Source: Bolinopsis microptera | Taxonomy: Eukaryota > Ctenophora > Tentaculata > Lobata > Bolinopsidae | Direction of reading: 5' to 3' | Length of the DNA: 64,000 bases | Assembly: GCF_026151205.1 (NCBI RefSeq) | Contig: NC_087076.1 | Coordinates: 20,950,828 to 21,014,827, forward strand | Shown here: positions 22,701 through 33,003 of the stretch, piece after piece | Numbering within the stretch: position 1 is the first letter of the stretch | Layout of the letters: each line of letters begins with the position of its first letter | Notes under the pieces: model-generated | The model's input: the letters and a program-made list of their open reading frames with translations, nothing else | The model's database searches: none | What the model was told of the DNA's origin: nothing | Program-made: the position numbers and the translations under genes

Positions 22701-25700
22701 AATTTTTTTAGGGAAAAACCCCATGAACCCCGGGTGGGGAAAAAATTGGTAAAAATTAAAAAAATTTAAAAAAAAAAATTTTTAAAAGAAATGTTTTTAA
22801 ACCCCAAAAAAGGGGGGTTTGTCATGGTAAAACTGGGAAACCCCTTTCTTCCCCCCCTTTTTAGGGGGCAAGGGGGGAAAATTTAATTAAAAATAAAAAA
22901 TTTTAAAAAATCGGGTTTTTTTAAAAAAAAAGAAATCTTTTTTTTCAAAAAAAACCAAACCCCACCGGATCTAATGGTTAAGGGGAAATACTTTCCAGGC
23001 TTAATTTCTTTAAAACAACCCTGTTCTTCAAAAAAATTTTCTTGCTGCCCTTGTTAGATGCCTTTGAAATATTCAAAAAAAAAATTTTTTCGTATAATTT
23101 ATCTTTTCATACAAGTACAATGCATGAGGGGACAAGCAATGCCCAAGTATAGTATAATGAAAAATTATGGTTTTTTTTCGTAATAAAGATTTTCGTCAAA
23201 GCCGGATCACGGGTGGTGGTACCCTGGTAGTGTCTCTCAAGTTGTCTCCTGTCTTTAACCCAGTATTGTCTCTCAAGTTGACTCCTGTCTCTAACCCAGT
23301 ATTGTCAAGTTGTCTCCTGTCTCTAACCTAGTATTGTCAAGTTGTCTCCTGTCTCTAACCCAGTATTGTCTCTCAAGTTGTCTCCTGTCTCTAACCCAGT
23401 ATTGTCTAACATCTCTCAAGTTGTCTTCTTTCTCTAACCCAGTATTGTCTAATATCTCTCAAGTTGTCTCCTGTCTCTAACCCAGTATTGTCTAACATCT
23501 CTCAAGATGTCTCTGTCTCTAACCCAGTATTGTCAAGTTGTCTCCTGTCTCTAACCCAGTATTGTCTAGTTGTCTCCTGTCTCTAACCCAGTATTGTCAA
23601 GTTTGTCTCATGTCTCTAACAAGTATTGTCAAGTTGTCTCCTGTCTCTAACCCAGTATTGTCTAACATCTCTCAAGTTGTCTCCTGTCTCTATACAAGTA
23701 TTGTCTAACATCTCACAAGTTGTCTCCTGTCTCTAAACCCAGTATTGTTCTAACATCTGTCAAGTTGTCTCCTGTCTCTAACCCAGTATTGTCAAGTTGT
23801 CTCATGTCTCTAACCCAGTATTGTCTCTCAAGTTGTCTCATGTCTCTAACCCAGTATTGTCTAACATCTCTCAAGTTGTCTCCTGTCTCTAACCCAGTAT
23901 TGTCTAACATCTCTCACGTTGTCTCCTGTCTCTAACCAAGTATTGTCAAGTTGTCGCCTGTCTCTAACCCAGTATTATCAAGTTGTCTCATGTCTCTAAC
24001 CCAGTATTGTCTCTCAAGTTGTCTCCTGTCTCTAACCCAGTATTTTCAAGTTGTCTCCTGTCTCTAACCCAGTGATTTCTCTCAAGTTGTCTCCTGTCTC
24101 TAACCCAGTATTGTCTCTCAAGTTGTCTCCTGTCTCTAACCCAGTATTGTCAAGTTGTCTCCTGTCTCTAACCCAGTAATTTCTCTCAAGTTGTCTCCTG
24201 TCTCTAACCCAGTATTGTCAAGTTGTCTCCTGTCTCTAACCCAGTATTGTCAAGTTGTCTCCTGTCTCTAACCCAGTATTGTCAAGTTGTTTCCTGTCTC
24301 TAACCCAGTATTGTCAAGTTGTCTCCTGTCTCTAACCCAGTATTGTCTAACATCTCTCAAGATGTCTCCTGTCTCTAACCCAGTATTGTCAAGTTGTCTC
24401 CTGTCTCTAACCCAGTATTGTCAAGTTGTCTCATGTCTCTAACCCAGTATTGTCTCTCAAGTTGTCTCATGTCTCTAACCCAGTATTGTCTAACATCTCT
24501 CAAGTTGTCTCCTGTCTCTAACCCAGTATTGTCTAACATCTCTCAAGATGTCTCCTGTCTCTAACCCAGTATTGTCAAGTTGTCTCCTGTCTCTAACCCA
24601 GTATTGTCTAGTTGTCTCCTGTCTCTAACCCAGTATTGTCAAGTTGTCTCGTGTCTCTAACCAAGTATTGTCAAGTTGTCTCCTGTCTCTAACCCAGTAT
24701 TGTCTAACATCTCTCAAGTTGTCTCCTGTCTCTATACAAGTATTGTCTAACATCTCTCAAGTTGTCTCCTGTCTCTAACCCAGTATTGTCTAACATCTCT
24801 CAAGTTGTCTCCTGTCTCTAACCCAGTATTGTCAAGTTGTCTCCTGTCTCTAACCCAGTATTGTCAAGTTGTCTCATGTCTCTAACCCAGTATTGTCTCT
24901 CAAGTTGTCTCATGTCTCTAACCCAGTATTGTCTAACATCTCTCAAGATGTCTCCTGTCTCTAACCCAGTATTGTCAAGTTGTCTCCTGTCTCTAACCCA
25001 GTATTGTCTAGTTGTCTCCTGTCTCTAACCCAGTATTGTCAAGTTGTCTCATGTCTCTAACCAAGTATTGTCAAGTTGTCTCCTGTCTCTAACCCAGTAT
25101 TGTCTAACATCTCTCAAGTTGTCTCCTGTCTCTATACAAGTATTGTCTAACATCTCTCAAGTTGTCTCCTGTCTCTAACCCAGTATTGTCTAACATCTCT
25201 CAAGTTGTCTCCTGTCTCTAACCCAGTATTGTCAAGTTGTCTCCTGTCTCTAACCCAGTATTGTCAAATTGTCTCATGTCTCTAACCCAGTATTGTCTCT
25301 CAAGTTGTCTCCTGTCTCTAACCCAGTATTTTCAAGTTGTCTCCTGTCTCTAACCCAGTAATTTCTCTCAAGTTGTCTCCTGTCTCTAACCCAGTATTGT
25401 CTCTCAAGTTGTCTCCTGTCTCTAACCCAGTATTGTCAAGTTGTCTCCTGTCTCTAACCCAGTATTGTAAAGTTGTTTCCTGTCTCTAACCCAGTATTGT
25501 CAAGTTGTCTCCTGTCTCTAACCCAGTATTGTCTCCCAGATGTCTCATTGGTCCGAGTTGATGGAGGACAGACCTCACATAGACAGTGTTGAGTACAAGC
25601 ACAGAGACGCACTCTGGGGCCTCTTCCGAGCTGAGCTGGTGTACTTGATAGATCAACTCAAGATTGTCAGAGATGTGAGTTACTGTAGTGTTATGCCAGT

Positions 25701-28700
25701 GTAACAGTTGTAACAGTGGTGTTACACAAGTGTAACAGTTGTTACAGTGGTGTTATGCCAGTGTAACAGTTGTTACAGTAGTGTTACACAAGTGTAACAG
25801 TTGTTACAGTAGTGTTACACAAGTGTAACAGTTGTTACAGTAGTGTTACACAAGTGTAACAGTTGTTACAGTGGTGTTACACAAGTGTAACAGTTGTTAC
25901 AGTGGTGTTATGCCAGTGTAACAGTTGTTACAGTAGTGTTACACAAGTGTAACAGTTGTTACAGTGGTGTTACACAAGTGTAACAGTTGTTACAGTAGTG
26001 TTACACAAGTGTAACAGTTGTTACAGTGGTGTTACACAAGTGTAACAGTTGTTACACAAGTGTAACAACTAAAATTTGTTACAGTGGTGTTATGCCAGTG
26101 GTACTGATCTGCTTTTTACCTTGTTTTGTTTTTTATATATTTTTTGTGGCAAAATGATTCAATTATTAATTGTTAATAGTTCTTTTTATATTGAAAAAAT
26201 AATTTACAGGTGTTTCAAGGAACACTGAAGATAGCAAAAGATAACGGAATGTTATGCGACATAGACGAGAGTCTGCTATTTCCCAATGTCAACAAGTTAT
26301 ACAAGGTTCATTATTATTATCAACTTACTGAACTTGTTTTTATAGTTATATTACACGTACGCGTACTAGGAATGTTTATGTACAGTTTCTCGTAAAATTC
26401 CCGATTTCAAACAAGGAAATTTCAATAAATATTAGAATATTAGGAATAATCAATAAACAGGGTGTACAATGTGAACCTTATTTTCAGGTTAGCAATGCTT
26501 TCTCTCTGGACCTCTACAAAATGTTCAAAGAAGGAAACGCTAGTGATGAGGCTGTAGTTGAGGCATTGCAAGAGGTAAAATTATCTTATAGTCGCCATAG
26601 CTCCTCTTTTTAGTGGTTTAATTCATCTTCATAATATAATATATATATATGATATAGTATATACACTTCACCCAAATTCCATTGTTTTAATCTGCGAAAA
26701 CAGTGAAATAATTTAAAATGTAGGTACCATTTGATCTTTTTTCAAGAGTTTGGTGACCTGCCAATCGTTGCTTGTCGAACGTTTACAATGAAGTGTTAGT
26801 CAAACCACTTTAATTCTCATAGTCAAAGTAACTTAAATTTGATACCGCATATATACCATATTTGGTTAATTATCAAATCAAAATATTGCGATCTCGTTAT
26901 AAATAAACTACTTTACTCATACGGTCAAGTAATCAATATTCTAGGTGGAAGCAAGGAAGTATTTAGAAAGGAAACATGACGAATAATACTTTAGATAATT
27001 CAGCACATTAATTATCTCTTATAATCGTGCTGGAGTCTGTTTTAAACAGGATGTTTTCAGTTCTCCAAGAAGTTTCATCACCCTTACCAGCGGTACTGCT
27101 TAAACTACACTAGAGCTGTTAAATACCTTAAAACTCTCAAAAAGGAAAGAAGCGATTTTAGGGAGTATGAAAAGGTGAGATGAATATCAATTTAGATATT
27201 CTATTTCAGGATACTAGAAACATTCTTTTTTAGGGCATATTATTAAAACTGCTTGTCTCGAGGGAATCAAGTTTCTTATCACCAACTTTTTCATGGCATG
27301 TGACCGTTCTGAACCAATGAAACTAAATTTCACTTATTAATTTACCCAAAGCGGGACACTTTCTACCTACATTTACTAAATACCTTATCTTCAGTTATGC
27401 TTGGAGGATTCAAGATGCAAGAAGCGTCAACTCTCGGACCTGCTTATCTGCCCGATGCAGCATCTTATGAGATACGTCATACTCCTGCAGGTACATACTA
27501 ACATACCGTACTAACATACCATACGTCATACTCCTGCAGGTACATACTAACATACCGTCTGCTGCTTAATTAGTTTAGTCTCTTTCTTTTAATCTAGAAG
27601 TTTCTGTGTCTGATTCTTTAAGTCTATTTTAAATTAATTCAGCTACTGACGAGTTGCGTGGTTCCGTTAAGTATTTGGATCTGCACATTCATTGGCTTTA
27701 ATTTTTGGGCTCATATGAAGGTAGGTATCATTCAATCATAAATATACAATGTAATAATAATTAGATAATTAATTCGCAGGATATACAGAAACATGTGCCT
27801 GAAGATGGCCGGGACGATTTGCGTGAAACTATTGAAGCTATTCAGGAATCCTTACGTAAGAGATCTCCAATTCTTCAGATTTTACGTATTAATGTTATTG
27901 GCGCCTGTAATGATCGTTTTCAACTACTCTTTCAGTTTTTATTAAATTACGGTGTCGCTGAATATTTTCTTCAGGTTAACATTAAAATTAATCTCGTTAA
28001 TGAACAATAACACAAACCTCGCTCAGGCTCGTTGGAGTCGAAGCTGGCAACGCTTCAAAACTTCCAGAGACTTCAGGAATTGGACAACATCCTTATTTGG
28101 CCTAAAATTGATACTATCGACAAATCGATAGTTATACCTGAGGAACTAAAGGAGATAATATCAGAGGATCAGTCGACACTCTGTTCAGATGGGAGACATA
28201 TCCTACACGCTGGTGCTTTACTGTTACTCGGTCAGTTGCAGCCTTGTCTCAGTAGCAAATCATGAGAAATTCTTCAATTATTAAGTTTTCATGGGAAGTT
28301 TTCTGTATCATCTACGTTCAATCTTATTTACGTTATTATTTTCAGAGAACCCGAAATCTTCTGAGACGTATTGCTTTCTGTTTAACGATATGCTACTCAT
28401 AGCCAGAACTAATTCAACTATGCGAAAAGTTAGTGACCTACTTTACCTCAATTTTAATTAAATCTTCCATCTTAACGACAATTAACCATGACATTAACTT
28501 AACAAGGGACTATTTCATGAATATTCTAAGGGTCCTTTTCGGTGCTTCTTATTCAATTACTAACAATGAAAATCGATTAAGACCCTACGATTACGCAGAT
28601 TAATTTTACTCATCAGCCTCCTCGTCGTAACGCAACCCTGAAACCCTCTAGTAACCCTCTCTGAGCAGTACACCAGAAAACTAACATTAATCCTAAACTT

Positions 28701-29669
28701 AACCCTAAACCTAACCCTAACCCTAACCCTAAACCTAACCTTAACCCTAAACCTAACCTTAACCCTAAACCTAACCTTAACCCTAACCCTAACCTTAACC
28801 TTAAACCTAAAGTTGAACCTAACCTTAACCTTAACCCTAAACCTAAACCTAACCTTAACCTTAAACCTAACCTTAACCCTAACCCTAACCCTAACCCTAA
28901 CCCTAACCCTAACCCTAACCCTAACCCTAACCCTAACCTTAACCCTTAACTTCTCTCAGCGGTATAACAGCAAATTAGAACAGCTGGTATCACCATCAAG
29001 TTCATCTGACGCATTCGACACGAGCGGAGGATTGTACGATCCCGACCAGAGGTATATCGTGTATAAACAACCTATAGCACTGGACGAGACCAGAGTTCAC
29101 GATATCACCACTTCTCCCGGTATGTCACGTGTGCACATTTTATTTTCTGTTGAACCGATTAATCAGCTTTCGTTGATTTTAGCTATCTGAATGATTCAAA
29201 TTTTGTTTAAATACAAGTGAAAATTCGTTACATACCAAAAGTTGTTAATGTTAATGAAGGTATGAATTGTGATTTAAACTTTCTACAATTTCCAGGTGGA
29301 TGTAGGCACTGTTTCGCAGTAACTACTTATAACCGATTAAAATGTTGCACTGGACTTTATACTTTTAACGCCGTTTCTGCCGACAACAAGCGACAATGGA
29401 TCGAGAAACTCCGGAAAACGTCTGAAGATTTCCGCACGAGTAACCCAGCGACCCCCATAAACCGGCGCCCTCGAGTAGACAGTATGCACATAAATAACGG
29501 CGACAGTATCAGCCTTAACTCGGGTAACAGTAGTTTTAACGAGAACCCTGACACTCCCACCGGCCTGCCAGGCTCAAACAAGAAACCTGCTCATTCTCAG
29601 TCCTTTAAATCAAACAACTCAGTTTCAGTCCTGCAGAAGATTCCTAAGCGTTGCCGGTCGGCCTCATGA
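16714..29669 (+). CDS. RhoGEF with DH-PH tandem, PLEKHG5/6-like, 14 coding exons
   Basis: Exons: 16714-17025, 19534-19624, 20411-20458, 21528-21634, 25540-25674, 26210-26305, 26488-26574, 27061-27174, 27395-27490, 27780-27855, 28027-28230, 28346-28428, 28960-29119, 29296-29669. All phases agree, giving 660 aa and a TGA stop. Residues 1-186 are unrecognised, with an acidic stretch at 105-134. The DH domain spans about 195-400: WSELMEDRP, the acidic residue in [29 protein letters not shown], and [20 protein letters not shown] (the usual Q-R before xx(K/R)Y is Q-H here). The PH domain is about 435-575: [24 protein letters not shown] and KRQWIEKL. The tail is Ser/Asn-rich. Such proteins load GTP on Rho-family GTPases at membranes. 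The DH-to-PH order and CR3 resemble PLEKHG proteins; the exact subfamily is not proven. An additional 5' exon is possible. Confidence 0.85.
18386..18417. repeat. Perfect 32-base palindrome
   Basis: The half TTAATAATGACTGGAG is followed directly by its exact reverse complement, with no spacer. It could form a cruciform in DNA or a hairpin in the intron 1 RNA. It may be an insertion footprint or a dimeric binding site. Confidence 0.9.
19186..19440. repeat. 38-bp tandem repeat, about six copies
   Basis: The core GTAGTCATGACGACAACC recurs at 19,261, 19,299, 19,337, 19,375 and 19,413, exactly 38 bases apart, with flanking TTTTATCCTTACTCTATACT. More diverged relatives with TCGTCATGATAACAA occur at 18,895-18,990. 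It lies just upstream of exon 2. Confidence 0.9.
20459..21527. other. RhoGEF intron 3
   Basis: Contains an AT dinucleotide-rich stretch (about 20,588-20,640) and otherwise no recognised feature. Confidence 0.4.
21720..23060. other. Homopolymer-smeared, probably erroneous sequence in intron 4
   Basis: From about 21,720 the sequence becomes strings of homopolymers (runs of 5-18 A, T, C or G in turn) unlike anything else in the window. At 22,420-22,560 it can still be read as a corrupted second copy of 21,585-21,740: AAGCGGAAAAATGTG matches AAGCGGAAGAATGTG at the exon 4 end, and TATAACTAG and TCCCGGG follow in the same order. Clean sequence returns by about 23,060. This is best explained as poor consensus from a low-quality read, not as real DNA. 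Open frames here are meaningless. Confidence 0.75.
23225..25535. repeat. Minisatellite in RhoGEF intron 4, about 65-70 units
   Basis: Units of about 24-45 bases combine CCTGTCTCTAACCCAGTATT with GTCAAGTTGTCT or with longer variants holding TAACATCTCTCAAG. A higher-order pattern is visible: a block with TATACAAGTATTG variants near 23,690 recurs near 24,730 and 25,135. The array ends directly at the acceptor of exon 5. It is pyrimidine-rich on the sense strand, and every unit contains CTAACCCAG, which looks like a 3' splice site. Confidence 0.95.
25690..26095. repeat. 31-bp tandem repeat of palindromic units in intron 5
   Basis: About 13 units. Each holds TGTTACACAAGTGTAACA, an 8-base inverted repeat with a 2-base loop, overlapping GTAACAGTTGTTAC, a 6-base inverted repeat with a 2-base loop. 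Some units have TATGCCA in place of TACACAA. The array starts 15 bases after the exon 5 donor. Confidence 0.95.
28687..28950. repeat. Interstitial telomeric repeat (CCCTAA)n
   Basis: The plus strand carries CCCTAA/CCTTAA/CCTAAA hexamers, nearly pure CCCTAA at 28,875-28,935, i.e. TTAGGG on the minus strand. It fills most of intron 12, between the two PH-domain exons, and ends nine bases before the acceptor CAG of exon 13, so it forms part of that splice site. The unit is the usual animal telomere repeat. Degenerate hexamers at the left suggest age, while the pure core suggests later slippage. Confidence 0.95.
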
Positions 29670-31157
29670 AGATTCAGAGCGATGTTGTTTATAGCCTAGC
29701 TGAACTAGGTATTTGGTATAATTTCACAAGAGAGAGAGAGAGGTCGCTGATAGACTCAGAGCCTTTTGGTGCGGTGTCAGAATTTGTATTTTTGTACGAC
29801 AATCATCAACGACCATGATCAATGGCGTCAACATCATCATCTCCTTTTACTTTTTTTACTAAACTATATTACTTTCACCTCGATGAGCTTTTATCTGATG
29901 TTCTTTTATATTCATGTTCAGTGTTCCCTGCAAAGGATCGGGATGACTCTTATACCCCTGGCAATTTACCTGTCCTCCACTGATAAACTGAAACATTAGT
30001 TCGCAATCAACAATTGAAAATCAACGTTCGTTGGTATAGCAGATTTTATTGAATTTCTACTTTTGAACCAAGCTGGTTTTTTGAAATGCTGGTTAATTAT
30101 GTTTTCATTTTGGAACTGTTAATCGGATTCAGTCAGATCTTAACCAAAATAAATCATATTTTACAAATCTAGGTACTCAACATGACTTTATAAAATTCTA
30201 TGCAATTGATCAGACACATCATGTGTCTAATCAATTGCATAGAATTTTATAAAGTCACATGACAATGCGCATCAGGTCTGTCTGATGTTTTTTCTTAAAA
30301 TCACTTTCTCAAACGTTACTGAATCTGGTTCTAACTTTTAAAAACGGTTGTATTGTAAATTTGTTTAATTTGTACTGTTTTTGAAAACTTAAACAGAATT
30401 TCAGCGAACGACTGAATGAGCTGGTTCATAATTTAAGTTTTACCGATTTGACATGAATTGTATTTGTAATTTTAAAATAACAACTTCCTATGTAATTGTT
30501 ACAGACGATAATGCTATTGTTTCACTTTGTTGCCCTTTTCTTTCTAATTGAATTTGATGTTAATAGCACGTACAATGTACAATGTACATGACCTTAAGCT
30601 CACTTCCAAACCTTTAAAAACTCTGCTGGCGATATATCTTACAAATCATTTTGCAACCGAACATTTTCAAAGTAAGTTTACACATTCTATTTGTGGAACT
30701 GCTGATTTTGTATTAATGCTTTTCATGCAAACAAGTGAAAACGAATCTTTTATGTCATGTTTCCAGGGTTTGGACTTTTCTGTCAAACGAAAGAATCGTG
30801 CATAGATTTATTTATAGAATGTTTGCCTTGTGTGACGCCAGTTTAGTTTGATGAACCATGTCACTGCTTTCTAAGTTCATAATTAAAGGATAGCATTTTT
30901 GTAATGGTTTTTATTGCTTATCAGTTCAGTTGACTAAAATTGATAAAGAAAAGTCAGTCATATTAAACATCTTTTTACTTTAATTTAAGCTCTTACGCTC
31001 GTACAACTTACAATAAAACCATAAAATACTGAAAAATTTGATTCCCACTCATATTCATAAAGTTTAAAAATGTTTATGAACAAAAACATACCAAATTACA
31101 AAATCCCATTCTTCGATCGTCTCACAGAGCTACATTTACAATTTAATACTTTCCTGC
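29670..31157. other. RhoGEF 3' region and convergent intergenic space
   Basis: A GA dinucleotide run (about 29,730) and an AATAAA at 30,148-30,153 lie downstream of the RhoGEF stop; the AATAAA is the best poly(A) signal candidate. The strong hairpin at 30,181-30,261 follows it. For the convergent carbonic anhydrase, TTTATT at 30,910-30,915 gives AATAAA on the minus strand. The short open frame at 30,548-30,805 has no recognisable content. Confidence 0.5.
30181..30261. repeat. Long near-perfect hairpin, 39-base arms
   Basis: The left arm (30,181-30,219, CATGACTTTATAAAATTC ...) and right arm (30,221-30,261) are reverse complements except for one mismatch and a two-base insertion near the end, around a one-base loop. 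It lies just after the candidate RhoGEF poly(A) signal. It could be a MITE relic, a terminator-like structure, or a small fold-back insertion. Confidence 0.9.
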
Positions 31158-32186
31158 TTAAAGAAAGAGCAATTTACAAATTGACAGAACCAGAAAAACC
31201 ATCTCAACAGAGACAATGTTGCTTGAGTTAGGTTCACTTTCCTCTTCGTTCACCTCTTCATTCTTCTTTTCAACTTCTTCGCCACCCTCGTTGGAATCTG
31301 CCGGTTCTTCCCCCACTACTGGTTCTTCTTCCACTACTGGTTCTTCACCTTCTGCCAACTCCAAGTTGTCCAGAGGAGCGCTAGTGAGCTGTTCTCCCAA
31401 AACTCGGTGGGTGATTGGCCGACCGTTGAGAGGTTGGGGGTTCCTGAATGTTCGGTTAACATTATGATGTTGCCTCATTGTGCCCATAACTCCTGGTGTC
31501 AGTTTAATGGGTTCCTCAAATACCATCCAGAAGACGTGCTCTGCACATCCTGGTGTTGTTAGACTTCCCTCGTAAGTGTAAACACTTGTAGTCTCCATGG
31601 AGAAGAGTTGTGAGAGGGGCACTGTCACTTCGTTGTTGATGACACCTCCGCTCACCAGATTTTTAATGACCTCGTTTTGCTCTGAACCGACCTGGCTCGA
31701 ATCCTCCTCAAGGAAAACTCCGAATACAGCGTAAAAATCGTCTGATAAGGGGTCGAGCTGGTCCAAGTTTCGGGTAACAAGGTGCATCTCACCCTGGAAC
31801 TGTTTGCCGTAGAGATTGTGTTCAGCCCCGTTGCTGCTGTTGCTTCCCCAGTGAAAATGAATCTGAAGCAGCTGGAGACCATCTGTGTGACCCACCGGCC
31901 AGTCTTCAGGCATGACGACCAAGGGGCCATCTTTTACTCCGTATTTAATAGAGCTGCTGTTAGTGTAAGTTAGCTGTACCTCTCCCAGGTCAGGAAGGGA
32001 GCTACTGTGGAGAACTGTATCCTCAATCAGGTCAATGTCTATTGGAGACTGCTGTTCACCTGACTGACAAAGCTCTGGCCAGCTACTTTGATCAAAGTAA
32101 CTGTACTGGGTCTGATCGCCGATTGTAATACTGATAAGGGACATGGCAGTCAGGAGAAGTAGCCAAGAAGGTACGTTCGATGCCAT
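31158..32186 (-). CDS. Secreted, probably GPI-anchored alpha-carbonic anhydrase, single exon
   Basis: A single 342-aa frame with all family marks. Residues 1-23 form a signal peptide. SWPELCQSGEQQSPIDID begins the domain. Zinc ligands are the histidines of QIHFHWGS and EMHLV. SLTTPGC gives the T199/T200 pair (CA II numbering) and, with the Cys of ELCQSG, the disulfide of extracellular forms. RPITHR closes the domain near residue 265. A Glu/Pro-rich linker with EEPVV repeats follows, then a hydrophobic C-terminus after SSN typical of GPI signals. By eye the proton-shuttle His64 position is Pro (DGPLVV), so turnover may be lower than in CA II. The enzyme interconverts CO2 and bicarbonate outside the cell. 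Lack of introns beside intron-rich genes suggests a retrocopy or intron loss. Confidence 0.95.
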   Translation of the reverse strand: MASNVPSWLLLLTAMSLISITIGDQTQYSYFDQSSWPELCQSGEQQSPIDIDLIEDTVLHSSSLPDLGEVQLTYTNSSSIKYGVKDGPLVVMPEDWPVGHTDGLQLLQIHFHWGSNSSNGAEHNLYGKQFQGEMHLVTRNLDQLDPLSDDFYAVFGVFLEEDSSQVGSEQNEVIKNLVSGGVINNEVTVPLSQLFSMETTSVYTYEGSLTTPGCAEHVFWMVFEEPIKLTPGVMGTMRQHHNVNRTFRNPQPLNGRPITHRVLGEQLTSAPLDNLELAEGEEPVVEEEPVVGEEPADSNEGGEEVEKKNEEVNEEESEPNSSNIVSVEMVFLVLSICKLLFL

Positions 32187-33003
32187 TTCCTGGAAAAAAT
32201 ATTTTTTGTGAACGTGATCCGAACAAAAATATTTTAATTATAGTCCTTAAAATAGGCCTTATCGGTGATATCTGTTGTCGGTTATGATAACAGTAACACA
32301 AAAGCGATTAGTGTTTTACATTCCCTAAGAAACAACTTTTGGCTTGACACGTTCGATTTCAAGCCGCTTGTCGATCAGCATTCGGCAATCGACAATGGTC
32401 AGATGGGCCAAAATTTCGAAACTGAGTGATGGCGCAGCAATTCAAATGGTTGGCTTGGAGCTTTAACATGATATAATTTGCAGGGAAAAATAGTAATAGT
32501 ATATTCACAGCTTTAGTTTAATCGTGAATAAAATTGACAAAACTCATTCGTAGTCTTAAACGACACCATTAATTATTATATTTATATCAGTGTTGGGGAA
32601 TATGAATTCAAAAGTTTTAGCAGTTTGAACGGCTTATTCGTCAAATAATACATATTTGACATTTTCTGATTAACAACGACGAATTTTTTTAAAGTACGAA
32701 AATTATAACCAGCGAAATTGCTCTCATACATCATAGCCACGATGCCATGCAGTACAAAAAAATATAGTGAGATGTAAAAGCAACGATTTAATAGCGCTAA
32801 AACTAAAAGAATTTAGCGATAAGAACAATACCACATTTTGAAAGATAACAAGTAAATTATTCTAGCTGTTGCAAGGTTAAGATTGTAATCTAAGTTTTAT
32901 CAGTAGCTTGTTTATGTTATCACTCAGTTAATAATTATAAATCACATTTTTGAGCTGTGCAGTCCGCCTGAATGTGTTTAGTGATATATGAATGGCGGTG
33001 AAC
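32187..33003. other. Upstream of the carbonic anhydrase, promoter not resolved
   Basis: AT-rich, no gene. The anhydrase promoter should lie here; I cannot point to a convincing TATA box. The hAT-like target duplication CGGTGAAC occupies 32,996-33,003. Confidence 0.35.

Noticed and set aside
23225-25535. Possible CRISPR array
   Set aside because: Units are contiguous variants of each other without unique spacers of constant length, and the locus is a eukaryotic intron; it is a minisatellite.
28813-28959. Frame encoding LTLTLNLN-type peptide
   Set aside because: It is the translation of the telomeric hexamer array; only the part from 28,960, in the exon 13 frame, is coding.
31216-31467. Plus-strand frame rich in Ser within the carbonic anhydrase
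   Set aside because: Antisense shadow of the Glu-rich linker of the anhydrase.
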